In this document: piece by piece, positions 1-11,447 of the stretch | Layout of the letters: every line of letters starts with the position of its first letter | Position numbering within the stretch: position 1 is the stretch's first letter | Assembly (NCBI GenBank): GCA_000507305.1 | Contig: DF241491.1 | Location: 1 to 64,000 of the forward strand | Direction: 5' to 3' | Origin: Breviolum minutum Mf 1.05b.01 | Taxonomy: Eukaryota; Sar; Dinophyceae; Suessiales; Symbiodiniaceae | DNA: 64,000 nt | Program-made: the position numbers and the translations under genes | The notes under the pieces: model-generated | Told to the model about the DNA's origin: nothing | The model's input: only the letters and a program-made list of their open reading frames with translations | Database searches by the model: none

Positions 1-115
1 GTAGTGTTTTGTGGTGGTGTTCTTGTGGTGGTGTTTTGTGTTGGTGTGTTGCTGTTTTTGTGGTGGTGTTTTTGTGTTTTTGTGGTGGTGTTTTTTTTGT
101 GTCAGGGGTCGACTT
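1..115. repeat. GT-rich minisatellite
   Basis: The first 115 bases repeat the motif TGTGGTGGTGTTTTTGTG with variable T runs. The open frame across it only translates the repeat (Val/Phe/Cys/Trp) and is not considered a gene. Confidence 0.8.
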
Positions 116-685
116 TCTTCGCATTACCGAGAAGTTATGCAAAGAGTGTTGACAACACTGGTGTAAAAAGATGTCTGGTATCAAAGTTCTCCTTACACTG
201 CTCATATCCACACTCACATCAAACATGTCCTTTATTTAACTGTCTTCATTGCTTTCGGGATATCCGGCGTCTAGTTTTTCGAAAGAAGACTCAACATCAA
301 ATCATTGGGTGAAGGAAAAATGTGCGTTATTTTTTTCATCAACATCATAATATGTATTTGTATACATATATATATATATCCCTTTGAAGAAGCTGGAAGT
401 TGCAATGGTGGGCTTGTCTATGCTGTACTGTGTCTTGGACATGGGACAGTTTGCATGTGTTTGGTTAATATGGAAAACATGGAAAGTAAACCCACTGCCT
501 AATTGTCACCACTACTCACTACTCACGCAAAGGAAGTACATTAGTGACTTTTCTTTGTGACGGTGACAGAGACTGAGACTTGTTTTGATATGATTTGATG
601 AGATTTTGCATGATAACTGTCATCATGCAGGGCATTGCTCCTAAGCAGGACATTACGTTTCTGGAACATGTTTTCAAACCTTAAC
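116..685. other. no gene recognised
   Basis: AT-rich sequence with a short TA tract near 365-380. No frame shows protein-like composition and no splice-bounded exon is convincing. I see nothing functional here. Confidence 0.5.
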
Positions 686-762
686 CTCCACCGACGTTGA
701 CCGCTTCGCCCCCCGAACTGGTCATTGGCCGAGCCTAGGCCTCTCAGCCCGAAAGCTCAGAG

Positions 763-930
763 CAGGTCGACCTGAGTGGCTGGACGAGTGATCCGAGCTT
801 CTTCGGGAATCGCCGGAAAAAGCGCCGAGACGCGGACGCGGAGGCGCTCCCGAAGCGATGCGGCGGAAAGTTTACCCCAACTGACAAGTCCAGTCCTGTT
901 TGTAGAGACAAGTCTGAGCGATGTTGTTGA
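763..930 (+). CDS. GC-rich exon-like block, unknown product
   Basis: Base composition rises sharply to GC-rich at about 690-900. In the frame starting at 763 a stretch rich in Arg, Lys, Asp and Ala ends at TGA 928-930, including PKRCGGKFTPTDKSSPVC. The other plus frame and one minus frame are also open through the GC-rich part, so the strand is not certain. It lies just outside the leucine-rich-repeat array and may be an unrelated exon or a fragment. No family recognised. Confidence 0.25.
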   Translation, partial: QVDLSGWTSDPSFFGNRRKKRRDADAEALPKRCGGKFTPTDKSSPVCRDKSERCC

Positions 931-1315
931 CTGCTGTTGGGGGGAATTTTTGAAGTCGTGCAGCAAGGGATTTGTGGGGCAAGCTCCTTGTTCAGATCAA
1001 ACCGTCCTGGACAGTGAGTGGTGCTTGTGGTACCAAATTTGATCCTTGCTGTTTATTCCATATGGGGTGAAGGGGTAGCAAAATAAATCAGGGCACCAAG
1101 CCGAACACACATCAACCTTTCAAACCTCATTTGTCCAAATTACCCTATCAAAAATTTGAATGAATCCTGGCGCAATCATGCCAAAATCTCACCTATTAGT
1201 CGACATCAACCAATTCAATGGTGACTTTCCAGGAACAGGTGCAGGTGCATCCCATAACTCCCCTCCTTGGCACCTGCCCATCAAACGCCTGGTCTGCTAG
1301 CCTTCGGAGCCGCAG

Positions 1316-1399
1316 GCCATCGCTGCGGCCCTCTTGGTGAACAAAACGATCACACAGCTGGACCTGTCGAAACGCAACATCCCAGCCGTTGGTGCCCAG
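1316..1399 (+). CDS. LRR exon, copy 1 (one 28-residue repeat)
   Basis: Exactly 84 nt, phase 0, encoding one ribonuclease-inhibitor-like leucine-rich repeat of 28 residues that starts AIAAALLVNKTITQLDLSK and ends GAQ. The upstream border is GCCGCAG|G. The downstream border is CAG|GC, a GC donor, which dinoflagellates are known to use. LRR motifs of this class (A-I-A-x-A-L...N-x-x-L-x-x-L-D-L) form protein-binding solenoids. This copy is the most divergent, with Arg-Asn-Ile-Pro-Ala-Val where other copies have an N-x-I-G-D-x core. It could be one exon of a large LRR gene or an orphan duplicate; no other domain of the protein is visible. Confidence 0.65.
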
Positions 1400-3107
1400 G
1401 CCCCTCGGAGCTCAGGGAGTTTAGGGGAAGGAGATGGTGCGGTTGGGGGAGACTTTTGGGTTTGGGGGGCCCATTTTTGATGGCACGTTGGGAGGAATTT
1501 GAGTAAATTTGGTGCGCAGAATGTGCTGGTGTCAATGCAATAGGTTCTATAGACAAGACCAGCTTCGCATTCCTGGGTGTGTTTTATCACCTGATTTGCT
1601 TATGGTGTTTAATGAAAACATATGTTCCTCTGTTTCCTTCAGGAAGCATCTCAACAGGTTGCCTGTAGAAAATTTATGAACATTTCTTTTACTGAAACAT
1701 AATGAAACCAAACAATAGAAGAAACAATAAACAACCTGTGTTTTCCTGACAGAGACATCTCACAAGATGACCCCTAGATTTTCTTAAGGGTTTGCAGACG
1801 GTTTTGCACCTAAACTGATTCAAAACCGAGACTACCAAACAATGTGGCATGCACATGCATGTCTTTTCTGAGTCAAAGCTGCGACCACCAAAAGCAATGT
1901 GACATTTACATCCATTTTGTTTAATGGCGTGTTTTCTTGCCATTGCTGCCCATCATTCATGCCACTCACTGCTATTCAATTGATACCAGTCGACATCAAT
2001 TACTTCATATCATTGACATTGGTAACTACCCAATGGGGATCCCTCTAAAAATGACACCAGCCGCTATAGGTGCATTGGCGTTCAGATTGCAAACGCATGC
2101 ATTTGTCAGATTTAGAATAGCATAGATCGAAGGCCACGATAGGTTCTGTAGAGGCCCAATTCTGTAGGGGGGTCACACCCCCATTTCCAATTACACCTTT
2201 CCAAAATCACCATTGGGTCGCACATCGAATTGGAATGGGTAAAGTGAAGAAATGTATCAGGCGCCTGGCAAGTGCCAAACTCCCATCAACGATTCCAACT
2301 CCCGGTGTGCCCAAGTGAACTGCCCCCAAAATGGGAACACACATGATCCATAGCTCATAGCCCGTTTAAACTTACTTTGTCAAAAATTTGAATGGATTCT
2401 GTACGCCAATCATGCAAAACTTGCTTTAGTCGACATCAAATGATTTAGGGGTGAATTGGCTATCCCTGGCCATTTTAGTCAGCTCAATTCTTTCTAAGTC
2501 CCACGGTTCCTCACGTCAAAACTCCCACATCCCTTAACACCACTGGTGCTACAGGTCTCAGGTTCCTAGCAAGATCCCCCTCAAGGATACTCAGTTGATC
2601 CCTAGCCATTGCAATTTGGAAAGCCTGGTGCCGTTGATTTTGTAGAACGTCAATTTTTGTGACAACTGTTGCGGTTTGGCAGTTCCCGAAAACACTTGGG
2701 GCGCCTGATTCTGTAAGGCCTTGCCATTTGTTTAAGAAGGCCATGACCCCATGCTGTAAAAGGGCCAACCCCAATTTCCAATTGCACTTTTCCAAACTCA
2801 CATCCATTGGGTCCCATATGGACTGAAGGGGGTGGCAAAATTAATCAGGGCGCCAAGCCGAACACACGTCAACCTTTCAAACTCCATTTGTTCAAAGCAG
2901 ACCGCTTAGTATCACCTATTTGTTACCTTGTCAAAGTTTGAATGAACCCTGGCGCAATCATGCCAAAACTCACCTATAGTCGACATCAACCAATTCAGTG
3001 GTGACTTTCAGTTCACCCACCCACAGGAGCAGGTGCATCCCATAACTCCCCAAGGCCCGGGCCTCCTTGGCACCTGCCCTGTCGAACGCTGGCCTTCGGA
3101 GCCGCAG
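1400..3107. repeat. intron module C, copy 1
   Basis: Non-coding module following LRR copy 1. It shares long stretches with 5416-7170, for example the CAGGCGCCTGGCAAGTGCC segment (about 2260 and 6309) and the GTCGACATCAACCAATTCA segment that precedes each LRR exon. The short open frames inside are repeated with the DNA and differ between copies by frameshifts, so they are not treated as genes. Confidence 0.7.
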
Positions 3108-3191
3108 GCCATCGCTGAGGCCCTCGAAGTGAACAAAACGGTGCGAGAGCTGCGCCTGACAAACAACAACATCGGCAATGATGGTGGCCAG
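3108..3191 (+). CDS. LRR exon, copy 2
   Basis: 84 nt, phase 0, one 28-residue LRR beginning AIAEALEVNKTVRELRLTN and ending GGQ, with the N-x-I-G core intact. It is bounded by GCCGCAG|G and by CAG|GCCGCC, a GC donor. The hydrophobic positions that build an LRR are kept while the exposed positions differ from copies 1 and 3, as expected for repeats of one protein rather than allelic copies. Confidence 0.65.
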
Positions 3192-3409
3192 GCCGCCTCA
3201 GGGAATCCAGAAAAAAACGCGGTGGGGAAGGAGATGGCGCGGTCTAAGGTAGGTTGACATGGTGACGTGTTCTTGGGGGTTGGGGTTTGGGGAGACTTTT
3301 CGGTTTGAGGTAGGTTGTGGTGGTCCATTTTTTCATGGTGCATTGGGAGGGAACAGTGCTAAGGTGGCGATTTTATAAAGGATGATATCCCTTCTGGTAT
3401 TCCTCAGAA

Positions 3410-4490
3410 AAGCAGTAGGGGTTGATTATATACTCATCAAACCAACTTCAGTGTATTACTTTGATTTTTTTGCGGTCTGGCGATTTTTTTTCCATTCTCA
3501 TTATATATGGGGTTCCCTACTACTTGTCGCCTTGGCAGACTTGTCCGGTGAATTGGACTAAACTTTCTTAGTACCGGGAAAAGGCTACATTTTGTACAGA
3601 TCTCTGCGGTTTTATTGGGTTGCCCTGCGTGCTTCCATGTTTGCGCAGGGCTAGCGGGTAGGTGCGAATAGCTTGGTGCTGGGACCTCCACTTTGTACCA
3701 GTAATGTTTTTATTCAATCTGGAATTTTTAGGTATTTTGATTTTGTAAATTTTGTAGTGACCATTTTTGAAAAATTGTGCTGTGGGCATGAAGGTTCAGG
3801 GTTCCCATTTTTTACAGAATTCTTTTTGTCGTGTCCCATATTGACCCTTGTGTGTCCAACGAGGTGGTTCATTTGAGTGGTTTAAAGTGGGTGGGCTTAC
3901 AGGCCCTCCAAGAGAAAGATTCTGAAACACACTATCATTCTGGATCCGGTTGCCCTGATTTTTCGCTATCAATTTAGATTTTAGACTCGATTTTTGTTTT
4001 TTGATTTGGTGCTAGTGTTGCCTTAATGTCAACATGGTATTGGTAAAGCCACCATTCATCTCGAAACGTTGCCTGTATAGAGTGAGGCCAAACCAAAGAA
4101 ACAACAATTAATAGACGATTGTTTTTCATTGAAAGAGACATTTCAAAAGTTTGCCCCTAGAAACTTGCATGGCCTTGCGCCTAAATTGATTCAAAACCGA
4201 GATGCCCAATCCGTATGACATGCACATGCATCCTTTCTGATTCAAAGCTGAGACCACTGAACAAGCAATGTGACATGTACATGTTTACATATGGTTTGAA
4301 ATAGCTTTGTGGCACGTTCTTCCCCATGATTGCCCATCACTAATGCCCCTGACTACTATTCGGTTGATACCAGTGGACATCAGTTCATGTTGTTGGCATT
4401 GCCAAACACCCGCGGTGATTGCCTTAAAAATGTCACTATACTGCTTTATTCGTTTTGGCTTTAACATGACACGCACATGCATTATACACA
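3410..4490. repeat. intron module D, copy 1
   Basis: Starts at the GCAGTAGGGGTTGATTAT segment and contains the block that opens CTTGGTGCTGGGACCTCCAC (3671). It recurs at 7240-8330 and 9075-10190. No coding function is supported; the open frames of 67 codons inside are carried along with the repeat. Confidence 0.7.
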
Positions 4491-5331
4491 TTCAGAGATT
4501 TCTTATAACATCGGAGGCTTGGATTCGTTCGGCATTGGCCCCATTCTGTAGGCCCACCCCTCAAAAATCACTTCCCATTGGGTTGCGCATGGAATTGGAA
4601 TGGGTAAATTGAAGAAATCTATCAGGCGCCTGGCAAGTGCCAAACTCCCATCAACGATTCCAACTCCCGGTGTGCCCAAGTGAACTGCCCCCAAATGGGA
4701 ACACACATGATCCATAGCTCGTATCCCGTTTAAAGTCACTTCGTCAAAAATTTGAATGAATTCTGTACGCCAATCATGCAAAACTTGCTTTAGTCGACAT
4801 CAAATGATTTAGGGGTGACTTGGCTATCCCTTGCCATTTTAGTCAAGCTTTTCCAAGTCTCACGGTTCCTCACCCGTCGATCCCCAGCCGTGATTTTGTA
4901 GAAAGTGCATTTTGTGGCAATTGTGGGAGTTTGGTTGCTATTTGTTTAAGAAGCCCATGTCCCCATTGTGGCAAACCCCCATATCCAATTATATACACCT
5001 TTCAAACATCACATTCTTTGGGTTTATATGGACTGGAAGGGGTGGCAAAAACAGTCAGGACACCAAGCCGAACACACATCAACCTTTCAAACTCCATTTG
5101 TTCAAAGCAGAGCCCTTAGTATCACCTATACTTCTTATCTTGTCAAAGTTTGAATGAATCCTGGCGCAACCATGCCAAAAAACTCACCTATAGTCGACAT
5201 CAACCAAGTCAGTGGTGACTTTCGGTTCACCCACCCACAGGAGCAGGTGCATCCCATAACTCCCCAAGGCCCGGGCCTCCTTGGCACCTGCCCCTGTCGA
5301 ACGCCTGGTCCGCTGGCCTTCGGAGCCGCAG

Positions 5332-5415
5332 GCCATCGCTGAGGCCCTCAAGGTGAACAAAACGCTGACAAAGCTGGACCTGCATTGGAACAAGATCGGC
5401 GACATTGGTGTTCAG
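5332..5415 (+). CDS. LRR exon, copy 3
   Basis: 84 nt, phase 0, one 28-residue LRR beginning AIAEALKVNKTLTKLDLHW with core NKIGDIG. Acceptor GCCGCAG|G and donor CAG|GCGCCT (GC type). In the same frame a stop lies upstream at 5257-5259, which supports an intron before the exon. It differs from copy 6 by only a few codons, so the two are close relatives. Confidence 0.65.
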
Positions 5416-7170
5416 GCGCCTCGGAGCTCAGGGAGTCCAGAAAAAAACCGGTCGGGAGGGAGATGAGGCGGTCTCCGGTAGGTTGACGTGGTGACGTGTT
5501 CTTGGGGTAGGTTGTGGTGGTCCATTTATGATGGCACATTGGGAGGAAATTGGCTAAATTTAGTGCGTAGACCATGGTGGTGTCAATGCAATAGGTTCTA
5601 TAGACAAGACCAGCTTCGCATTCCTGGGTGTGTTTTATCACCTGATTTGCCTGTGGCTTTTAATGAAAACATATGTTCCTTTGTTTTCTTCAGGAAGCAT
5701 CTCAACAGGTTGCCTGTAGAAAATCTATGAACATTTCTTTTACTGAAACATCATGAAACCAAACAATAGAAGAAACAATAAACAACCTGTGTTTTCCTGA
5801 CAGAGACATCTCACAAGATGACCCCTAGATCTTTTTAAGGGTTTGCACCTAAATGATTCAGAACCGAGACTACCAAACAATGTGGCATGCACATGCATGT
5901 CTTTTCTGAGTCAAAGCTGGGACTACCAAAAAAGAAATGTGACATGTACATAGCTACATATGTTTATTCATTTGTTTCATGGCGTGTTTTCTTGCCATTG
6001 CTGCCCATCATTCATGCCACTCACTGCTATTCAATTGATACCAGTCGACATCGATTCAAATCATTGACATTGGTAACTACCCATGGGGATCCCTCTAAAA
6101 ATGACGCCAGCCGCTATAGGTGCATTGGCGTTCAGATTGCAAACGCATGCAGTTGTCAGATTTAGAATAGCATAGATCGAAGGCCACGATAGGTTCTGTA
6201 GAGGCCCAATTCTGTAGGGGGGTCACAGGCCCATTTCCAATTACACCTGTCCAAAATCCACATTGGGTCGCACATGGAATTGGAATCGGTAAAGTGAAGA
6301 AATGTATCAGGCGCCTGGCAAGTGCCAAACTCCCATCAACGATTCCAACTCCCGGTGTGCCCAAGTGAACTGCCCCCAAATGAGAACACACATGATCCAT
6401 AGCTCGTATCCCGTTTAAAGTCACATTGTCAAACATTTGAATGAATTCTGTACGCCAATCATGCAAAACTTGCTTTAGTCGACATCAAATGATTTAGGGG
6501 TGACTTGGCTATCCCTGGCCATTTTAGTCAGCTCAATTCTTTCTAAGTCCCACGGTTCCTCACGTCAAAACTCCCACATCCCTTAACGCCACTGGTGTTA
6601 CAGGTCTCAGGTTCCTAACAAGATCCCCTTCAAGGATGCTCAGTTGATCCCTAGCCATTGCAATTTGGAAAGCCTGGTGCCGTTGATTTTGTAGAACGTC
6701 AATTTTTGTGACAACTGTTGCGGTTTGGCAGTTCCCGAAAACACTTGGGGCGCCTGATTCTGTAAGGCCTTGCCATTTGTTTAAGAAGGCCATGACCCCA
6801 TGCTGTAAAGGGGCCAACCCCCATTTCCAATTGCACGTTTCCAAACTCACATCCATTGGGTCCCATATGGACTGAAGGTGGTAGCAAAATTAATCAGGGC
6901 ACCAAGCCGAGCACACATCAACCTTTCAAACTCCATTTGTTCAAAGCAGAGCCCTTAGTATCACCTATACTTCTTATCTTGTCAAAGTTTGAATGAATCC
7001 TGGCGCAATCATGCCAAAACATTCACCTATAGTCGACATCAACCAATTCAGAGGTGACTTTCGGTTCACCCACCCACAGGAGCAGGTGCATCCCATAACT
7101 CCCCAAGGCCCGGGCCTCCTTGGCACCTGCCCCTGTCGAACGCCTGGTCCACTGGTTTTCGGAGCCGCAG
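5416..7170. repeat. intron module C, copy 2
   Basis: Second copy of module C (compare 1400-3107), about 4.05 kb downstream, with scattered substitutions and small indels. It ends at the truncated LRR copy 4. Confidence 0.7.
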
Positions 7171-7245
7171 GCCATCGCTGAGGCCCTCAAGGTGAACAAA
7201 ACGCTGACATGGAGTCCAGAAAAAAACCCGGTGGGGAAGGAGATG
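7171..7245 (+). pseudogene. LRR exon, copy 4, internally deleted
   Basis: The first 13 codons of the LRR (AIAEALKVNKTLT) are present. The sequence then jumps into the intron text TGGAGTCCAG that in the other copies lies downstream of the donor. About 100 bp, covering the second half of the repeat, the donor site and the start of the intron, are missing. A second deletion follows directly, joining GAGATG to GTAGGGGTTGATT of module D. Without its donor and 15 codons this copy cannot make a full repeat. Confidence 0.75.
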
Positions 7246-8330
7246 GTAGGGGTTGATTATCTATTAATTAAACCAACTTCAGTATATTACTTTGAATTTT
7301 TTTGCGGTCTGGCAAAAGCGACTTTTCTTCTATTCTCGGTTCCCTACCTATTTTGTCGCCTTGGCAGACTTGTCGGGTGAATTGGACTAAACTTTCTTAG
7401 CCCCCGGAAAAGGCTACATTTTGTACAGATCTCTGCGGTTTTATAGGGCTGCCCTGCGTACTTCCATGTTTGCGCAGCGCTAGCGGCTAGGTGGGAATAG
7501 CTTGGTGCTGGGACCTCCACTTTGTACCAGTAATGTTTCTCTTCAATCTGGAATTTTTAGGTATTTTGATTTTGTAAATTTTGTAGTGACCATTTTTGAA
7601 AAATTGTGCTGTGGGCATGAAGGTTCAGGGTTCCCATTGTTTACAAAGTTCTTTTTGCGGTGTCCCATATTGACCCTTGTGTGTCCAACGAGGTGGTTCA
7701 TTTGAGTGGTTTAAAGTGGGTGGGCTTACAGGCCCTCCAAGAGAAAGATTTTGAAACACACTATCATTCTGGATCCGGCTTCCCTGATTTTTCGCTATCA
7801 ATTTAGATTTTAGACTCGATTTTTGTTTTTTGATTTGGTGCTAGCGTTCATGCCTTAATGTCAACATGGTATTGGTAAAGCCACCATTCATCTCGAAACG
7901 TTGCCTGTATAGAGTGAGGCCAAACCAAAGAAACAACAACTCATAGACAATTGTTTTTCATTGAAAGAGACATTTCAAAAGTTTGCCCCTAGAAAACTTG
8001 CATGGCCTTGCGCCTGAATTGATTCAAAACCGAGATGACAGATCCGTATGACATGCACATGCATCTTTTCTGATTCAAAGCTGAAACCACCGAACAAGCA
8101 ATGTGACATGTACATGTTTACATACGGTTTGAAATAGCTTTGTGGCACGTTCTTCCCCATGATTGCCCATCACTAATGCCCCTGACTATTCGGTTGATAC
8201 CAGTGGACATCAGTTCATGTTGTTGACATTGGCAAACACCCGCGGTGGTTGCCTTGAAAATGTCACTATACTGCTTTATTCGTTTTGGCTTTAACATGAC
8301 ATACACACACATGCATTATACACATGCATT
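7240..8330. repeat. intron module D, copy 2
   Basis: From about 7345 to 8120 this copy matches 9183-9958 without any difference I can see, an offset of 1838 bp. It is more diverged from copy 1 (3410-4490). No gene inside. Confidence 0.75.
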
Positions 8331-8615
8331 GTGGCGAACTCCCATATCCAATTCAAACATCACATTCTTTGGGTTTATATGGACTGGAAGGGGCTAGCAA
8401 AATAAATCAGCCTGCTTGTTACCCTATCAGAATTTGAATGAATCCTGGCACAATCATGCCAAAAAATTCACCTATAGTCGACATCAACCAATTCAGAGGT
8501 GACTTTCGGTTCACCCACCCACAGGAGCAGGTGCATCCCATAACTCCCCAAGGCCCGGGCCTCCTTGGCACCTGCCCCTGTCGAACGCCTGGTCCGCTGG
8601 TTTTCGGAGCCGCAG

Positions 8616-8699
8616 GCCATCGCTGAGGCCCTCAAGGTGAACAAAACCTTGACACATCTGGACCTGAGTCGCAACGACATCACCGACATTGGTGCCCAG
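8616..8699 (+). CDS. LRR exon, copy 5
   Basis: 84 nt, phase 0, one 28-residue LRR beginning AIAEALKVNKTLTHLDLSR with core NDITDIG. Acceptor GCCGCAG|G, donor CAG|GCGCCT (GC type). It is followed by the intron text with CTCAGGGAGTCCAG as in copies 1 to 3. Confidence 0.65.
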
Positions 8700-9074
8700 G
8701 CGCCTCGGAGCTCAGGGAGTCCAGAAAAAAATCCGGTCGGGAGGGAGAGGTGGTCTCCGGTAGTTGACGTGGTGACGTGTTCTTGGGGTTTGGGTAAGAC
8801 TTTTGGGTTTGGGGTAGGTTGTGGTGGTCCATTTTTGATGGCACGTTGGGAGGGAATTGATTCAATTTGGTGACCAGAACGTGGTCGTGTCAATGCAATA
8901 GGATCTAAAGACAAGACCAGCTTCGCATTCCTGCCTTTATTTGCAGAAGAAAGTTTGTGGGTGTTCCCAAAGCCACCTGTTTGGCAATCTCAGGGTTGGA
9001 TGTGGATGAGCAGTGCTAAGGTGGCGATTTTATAAAGGATGATATCCCTTCTGGTATTCCTCAGAAAAGCAGTA

Positions 9075-10190
9075 GGGGTTGATTATTTACTAATTAAACC
9101 AACTTCAGTGTATTACTTTGAATTTTTTCTGTGGTCTGGCAAAAGCAACTTTTCTTCCATTCTCATTATATATGGGGTTACCTACCTATTTTGTCGCCTT
9201 GGCAGACTTGTCGGGTGAATTGGACTAAACTTTCTTAGCCCCCGGAAAAGGCTACATTTTGTACAGATCTCTGCGGTTTTATAGGGCTGCCCTGCGTACT
9301 TCCATGTTTGCGCAGCGCTAGCGGCTAGGTGGGAATAGCTTGGTGCTGGGACCTCCACTTTGTACCAGTAATGTTTCTCTTCAATCTGGAATTTTTAGGT
9401 ATTTTGATTTTGTAAATTTTGTAGTGACCATTTTTGAAAAATTGTGCTGTGGGCATGAAGGTTCAGGGTTCCCATTGTTTACAAAGTTCTTTTTGCGGTG
9501 TCCCATATTGACCCTTGTGTGTCCAACGAGGTGGTTCATTTGAGTGGTTTAAAGTGGGTGGGCTTACAGGCCCTCCAAGAGAAAGATTTTGAAACACACT
9601 ATCATTCTGGATCCGGCTTCCCTGATTTTTCGCTATCAATTTAGATTTTAGACTCGATTTTTGTTTTTTGATTTGGTGCTAGCGTTCATGCCTTAATGTC
9701 AACATGGTATTGGTAAAGCCACCATTCATCTCGAAACGTTGCCTGTATAGAGTGAGGCCAAACCAAAGAAACAACAACTCATAGACAATTGTTTTTCATT
9801 GAAAGAGACATTTCAAAAGTTTGCCCCTAGAAAACTTGCATGGCCTTGCGCCTGAATTGATTCAAAACCGAGATGACAGATCCGTATGACATGCACATGC
9901 ATCTTTTCTGATTCAAAGCTGAAACCACCGAACAAGCAATGTGACATGTACATGTTTACATACGGTTTGAAATAGCTTTATGGCACGTTGTTCCCCATGA
10001 TTGCCCATCACTAATGCCCCTGACTACTATTTGGTTGATACCAGTGGACATCAGTTCATGTTGTTGACATTGGTAAACACCCGCGGTGACTACCCTCAAA
10101 ATGACACTATACTGCTTTTTTCGTTTTGGCATTAACATGACACACACACATGCATTATACACATGCATTGTGGCGAACTCCCATATCCAA
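9075..10190. repeat. intron module D, copy 3
   Basis: Third copy of module D, part of a 1.84 kb duplication of the preceding unit. The match to copy 2 is apparently perfect for about 780 bp, then breaks at about 9980 (CTTTATGGCACGTTG against CTTTGTGGCACGTTC). Confidence 0.75.
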
Positions 10191-10519
10191 TTCAAACATC
10201 ACATTCTTTGGGTTTATATGGACTGGAAGGGGCTAGCAAAATAAATCAGGACACCAAGTCGAAGACACGTCAACCTTTCAAACTCCGCTTGTTCAAAGCA
10301 GAGCCCTTAGTATCACCTACTTGTTACCCTATCAGAATTTGAATGAATCCTGGCACAATCATGCCAAAAAATTCACCTATAGTCGACATCAACAATTCAG
10401 AGGTGACTTTTGGTTCACCCACCCACAGGAGCAGGTGCATCCCATAACTCCCCAAGGCCCGGGCCTCCTTGGCACCTGCCCCTGTCGAACGCCTGGTCCG
10501 CTGGCCTTCGGAGCCGCAG

Positions 10520-10603
10520 GCCATCGCTGAGGCCCTCAAGGTGAACAAAACGGTGACAAGGCTGGACCTGCATTGGAACAAGATCGGCGACATTGGTGTT
10601 CAG
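10520..10603 (+). CDS. LRR exon, copy 6, with GT donor
   Basis: 84 nt, phase 0, one 28-residue LRR beginning AIAEALKVNKTVTRLDLHW with core NKIGDIG. The donor here is CAG|GTGCCT, whereas its closest relative (copy 3) has CAG|GCGCCT. A single C to T change therefore turned a GC donor into a canonical GT donor. The acceptor is GCCGCAG|G. The following intron keeps homology only to about 10803, where the array ends. Confidence 0.65.
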
Positions 10604-10803
10604 GTGCCTCGGAGCTCAGGGAGTCCAGAAAAAAACCGGTCGGGAGGGAGATGAGGCGGTCTCCGGTAGGTTGACGTGGTGACGTGTTCTTGGGGTTTGG
10701 GTAAGACTTTTCGTTTTGGGGTGGGTTGTGGTGGTCCATTTTTGATGGCACATTGGGAGGAAATTTAGTAAATTTGGTGAGTAGACCGTGGTGGTGTCAA
10801 TGC

Positions 10804-11440
10804 ATCAGACTAATCAACGGCCATCCGCAGTAGAACTTTCTGTCTACGGAATCAGGGAGATGTTGATAAATTATGATAAATTCCACTCTTCAGATTGTTT
10901 GATCCAGGAGGTCGCTTGGCATTTTGTGCGGTGATTCCTTTGCATTCACCCCTTTGAAGGGCAGGTCTGTATCATAAGGAAAGTTCACCAGATGGATTGG
11001 TCATCAACGTGGCCCACGATGATTTCATGAAGTTACAAGCTTCGGATGACCTGAATTTACGAGCTTTGGGGGATCGGTTGAACCTTCTGGAATCGCCCAT
11101 GACTAAAATCAACAGTCGATGCATGCAGTTAAGTTCATTTGGATTTGGGAGTCCTCGGACTGACGCATGATGACGGTTGAGGCTGGTTAGTGTTATTGGG
11201 AACTGTTGGGGTGACAAGCCCCTTCTATAGAGATGACTTCCTCCAGAAATGCAAGCAGTGCTTGTGGTACCAGATTTTTTGAGAGCCCTCATTCTTTGCT
11301 CTTCGCTGTTGTGGTTTGGGCTATAGAACAGGTATAATAGCTATGGACAGCTTATGGTTTGTTTTATGGAAATTGGATGCTAACTTCAAACCCAACAACT
11401 TACTATATATAAACTCCCAATCGAAGCTAGTTGGAGCTTC
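10804..11440. other. unique flank, no gene recognised
   Basis: Non-repeated sequence between the LRR array and the retroelement flank. A 106-codon minus-strand frame (10972-11292) has no recognisable motif and no splice context. A short match, GTGCTTGTGGTACCA, occurs here (11259) and at the other side of the array (1020). It may be chance or a trace of the array insertion. Confidence 0.4.
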
Positions 11441-11447
11441 CCTATAA

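Larger units (their letters stand above)
1055..10803 (+). repeat. tandem array of single-LRR exon plus intron units
   Basis: A compound unit of about 4.0 kb is repeated: LRR exon, 1.7-1.8 kb intron module C, second LRR exon, about 2.2 kb intron module D. LRR exons lie at 1316, 3108, 5332, 7171 (broken), 8616 and 10520. An extra D-type block of 1.84 kb was duplicated inside the second unit. The left edge (about 1055) joins the end of a C module. The right edge is abrupt near 10803, where homology to 5576 stops inside the intron. Exons and introns were amplified together, so growth was by DNA duplication, not by retroposition of spliced RNA. The exons resemble NLRC3/ribonuclease-inhibitor type LRRs. 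Confidence 0.85.

Noticed and set aside
2511-2838. 98-codon minus frame repeated at 6560 as a conserved gene
   Set aside because: Conserved only because module C was duplicated; no motif, and overlapping frames are equally conserved.
3673-3876. 67-codon frame repeated three times (also 7502 and 9340) as a small gene family
   Set aside because: It lies in intron module D, is carried by the repeat, and its translation is low-quality (Phe/Cys-rich).
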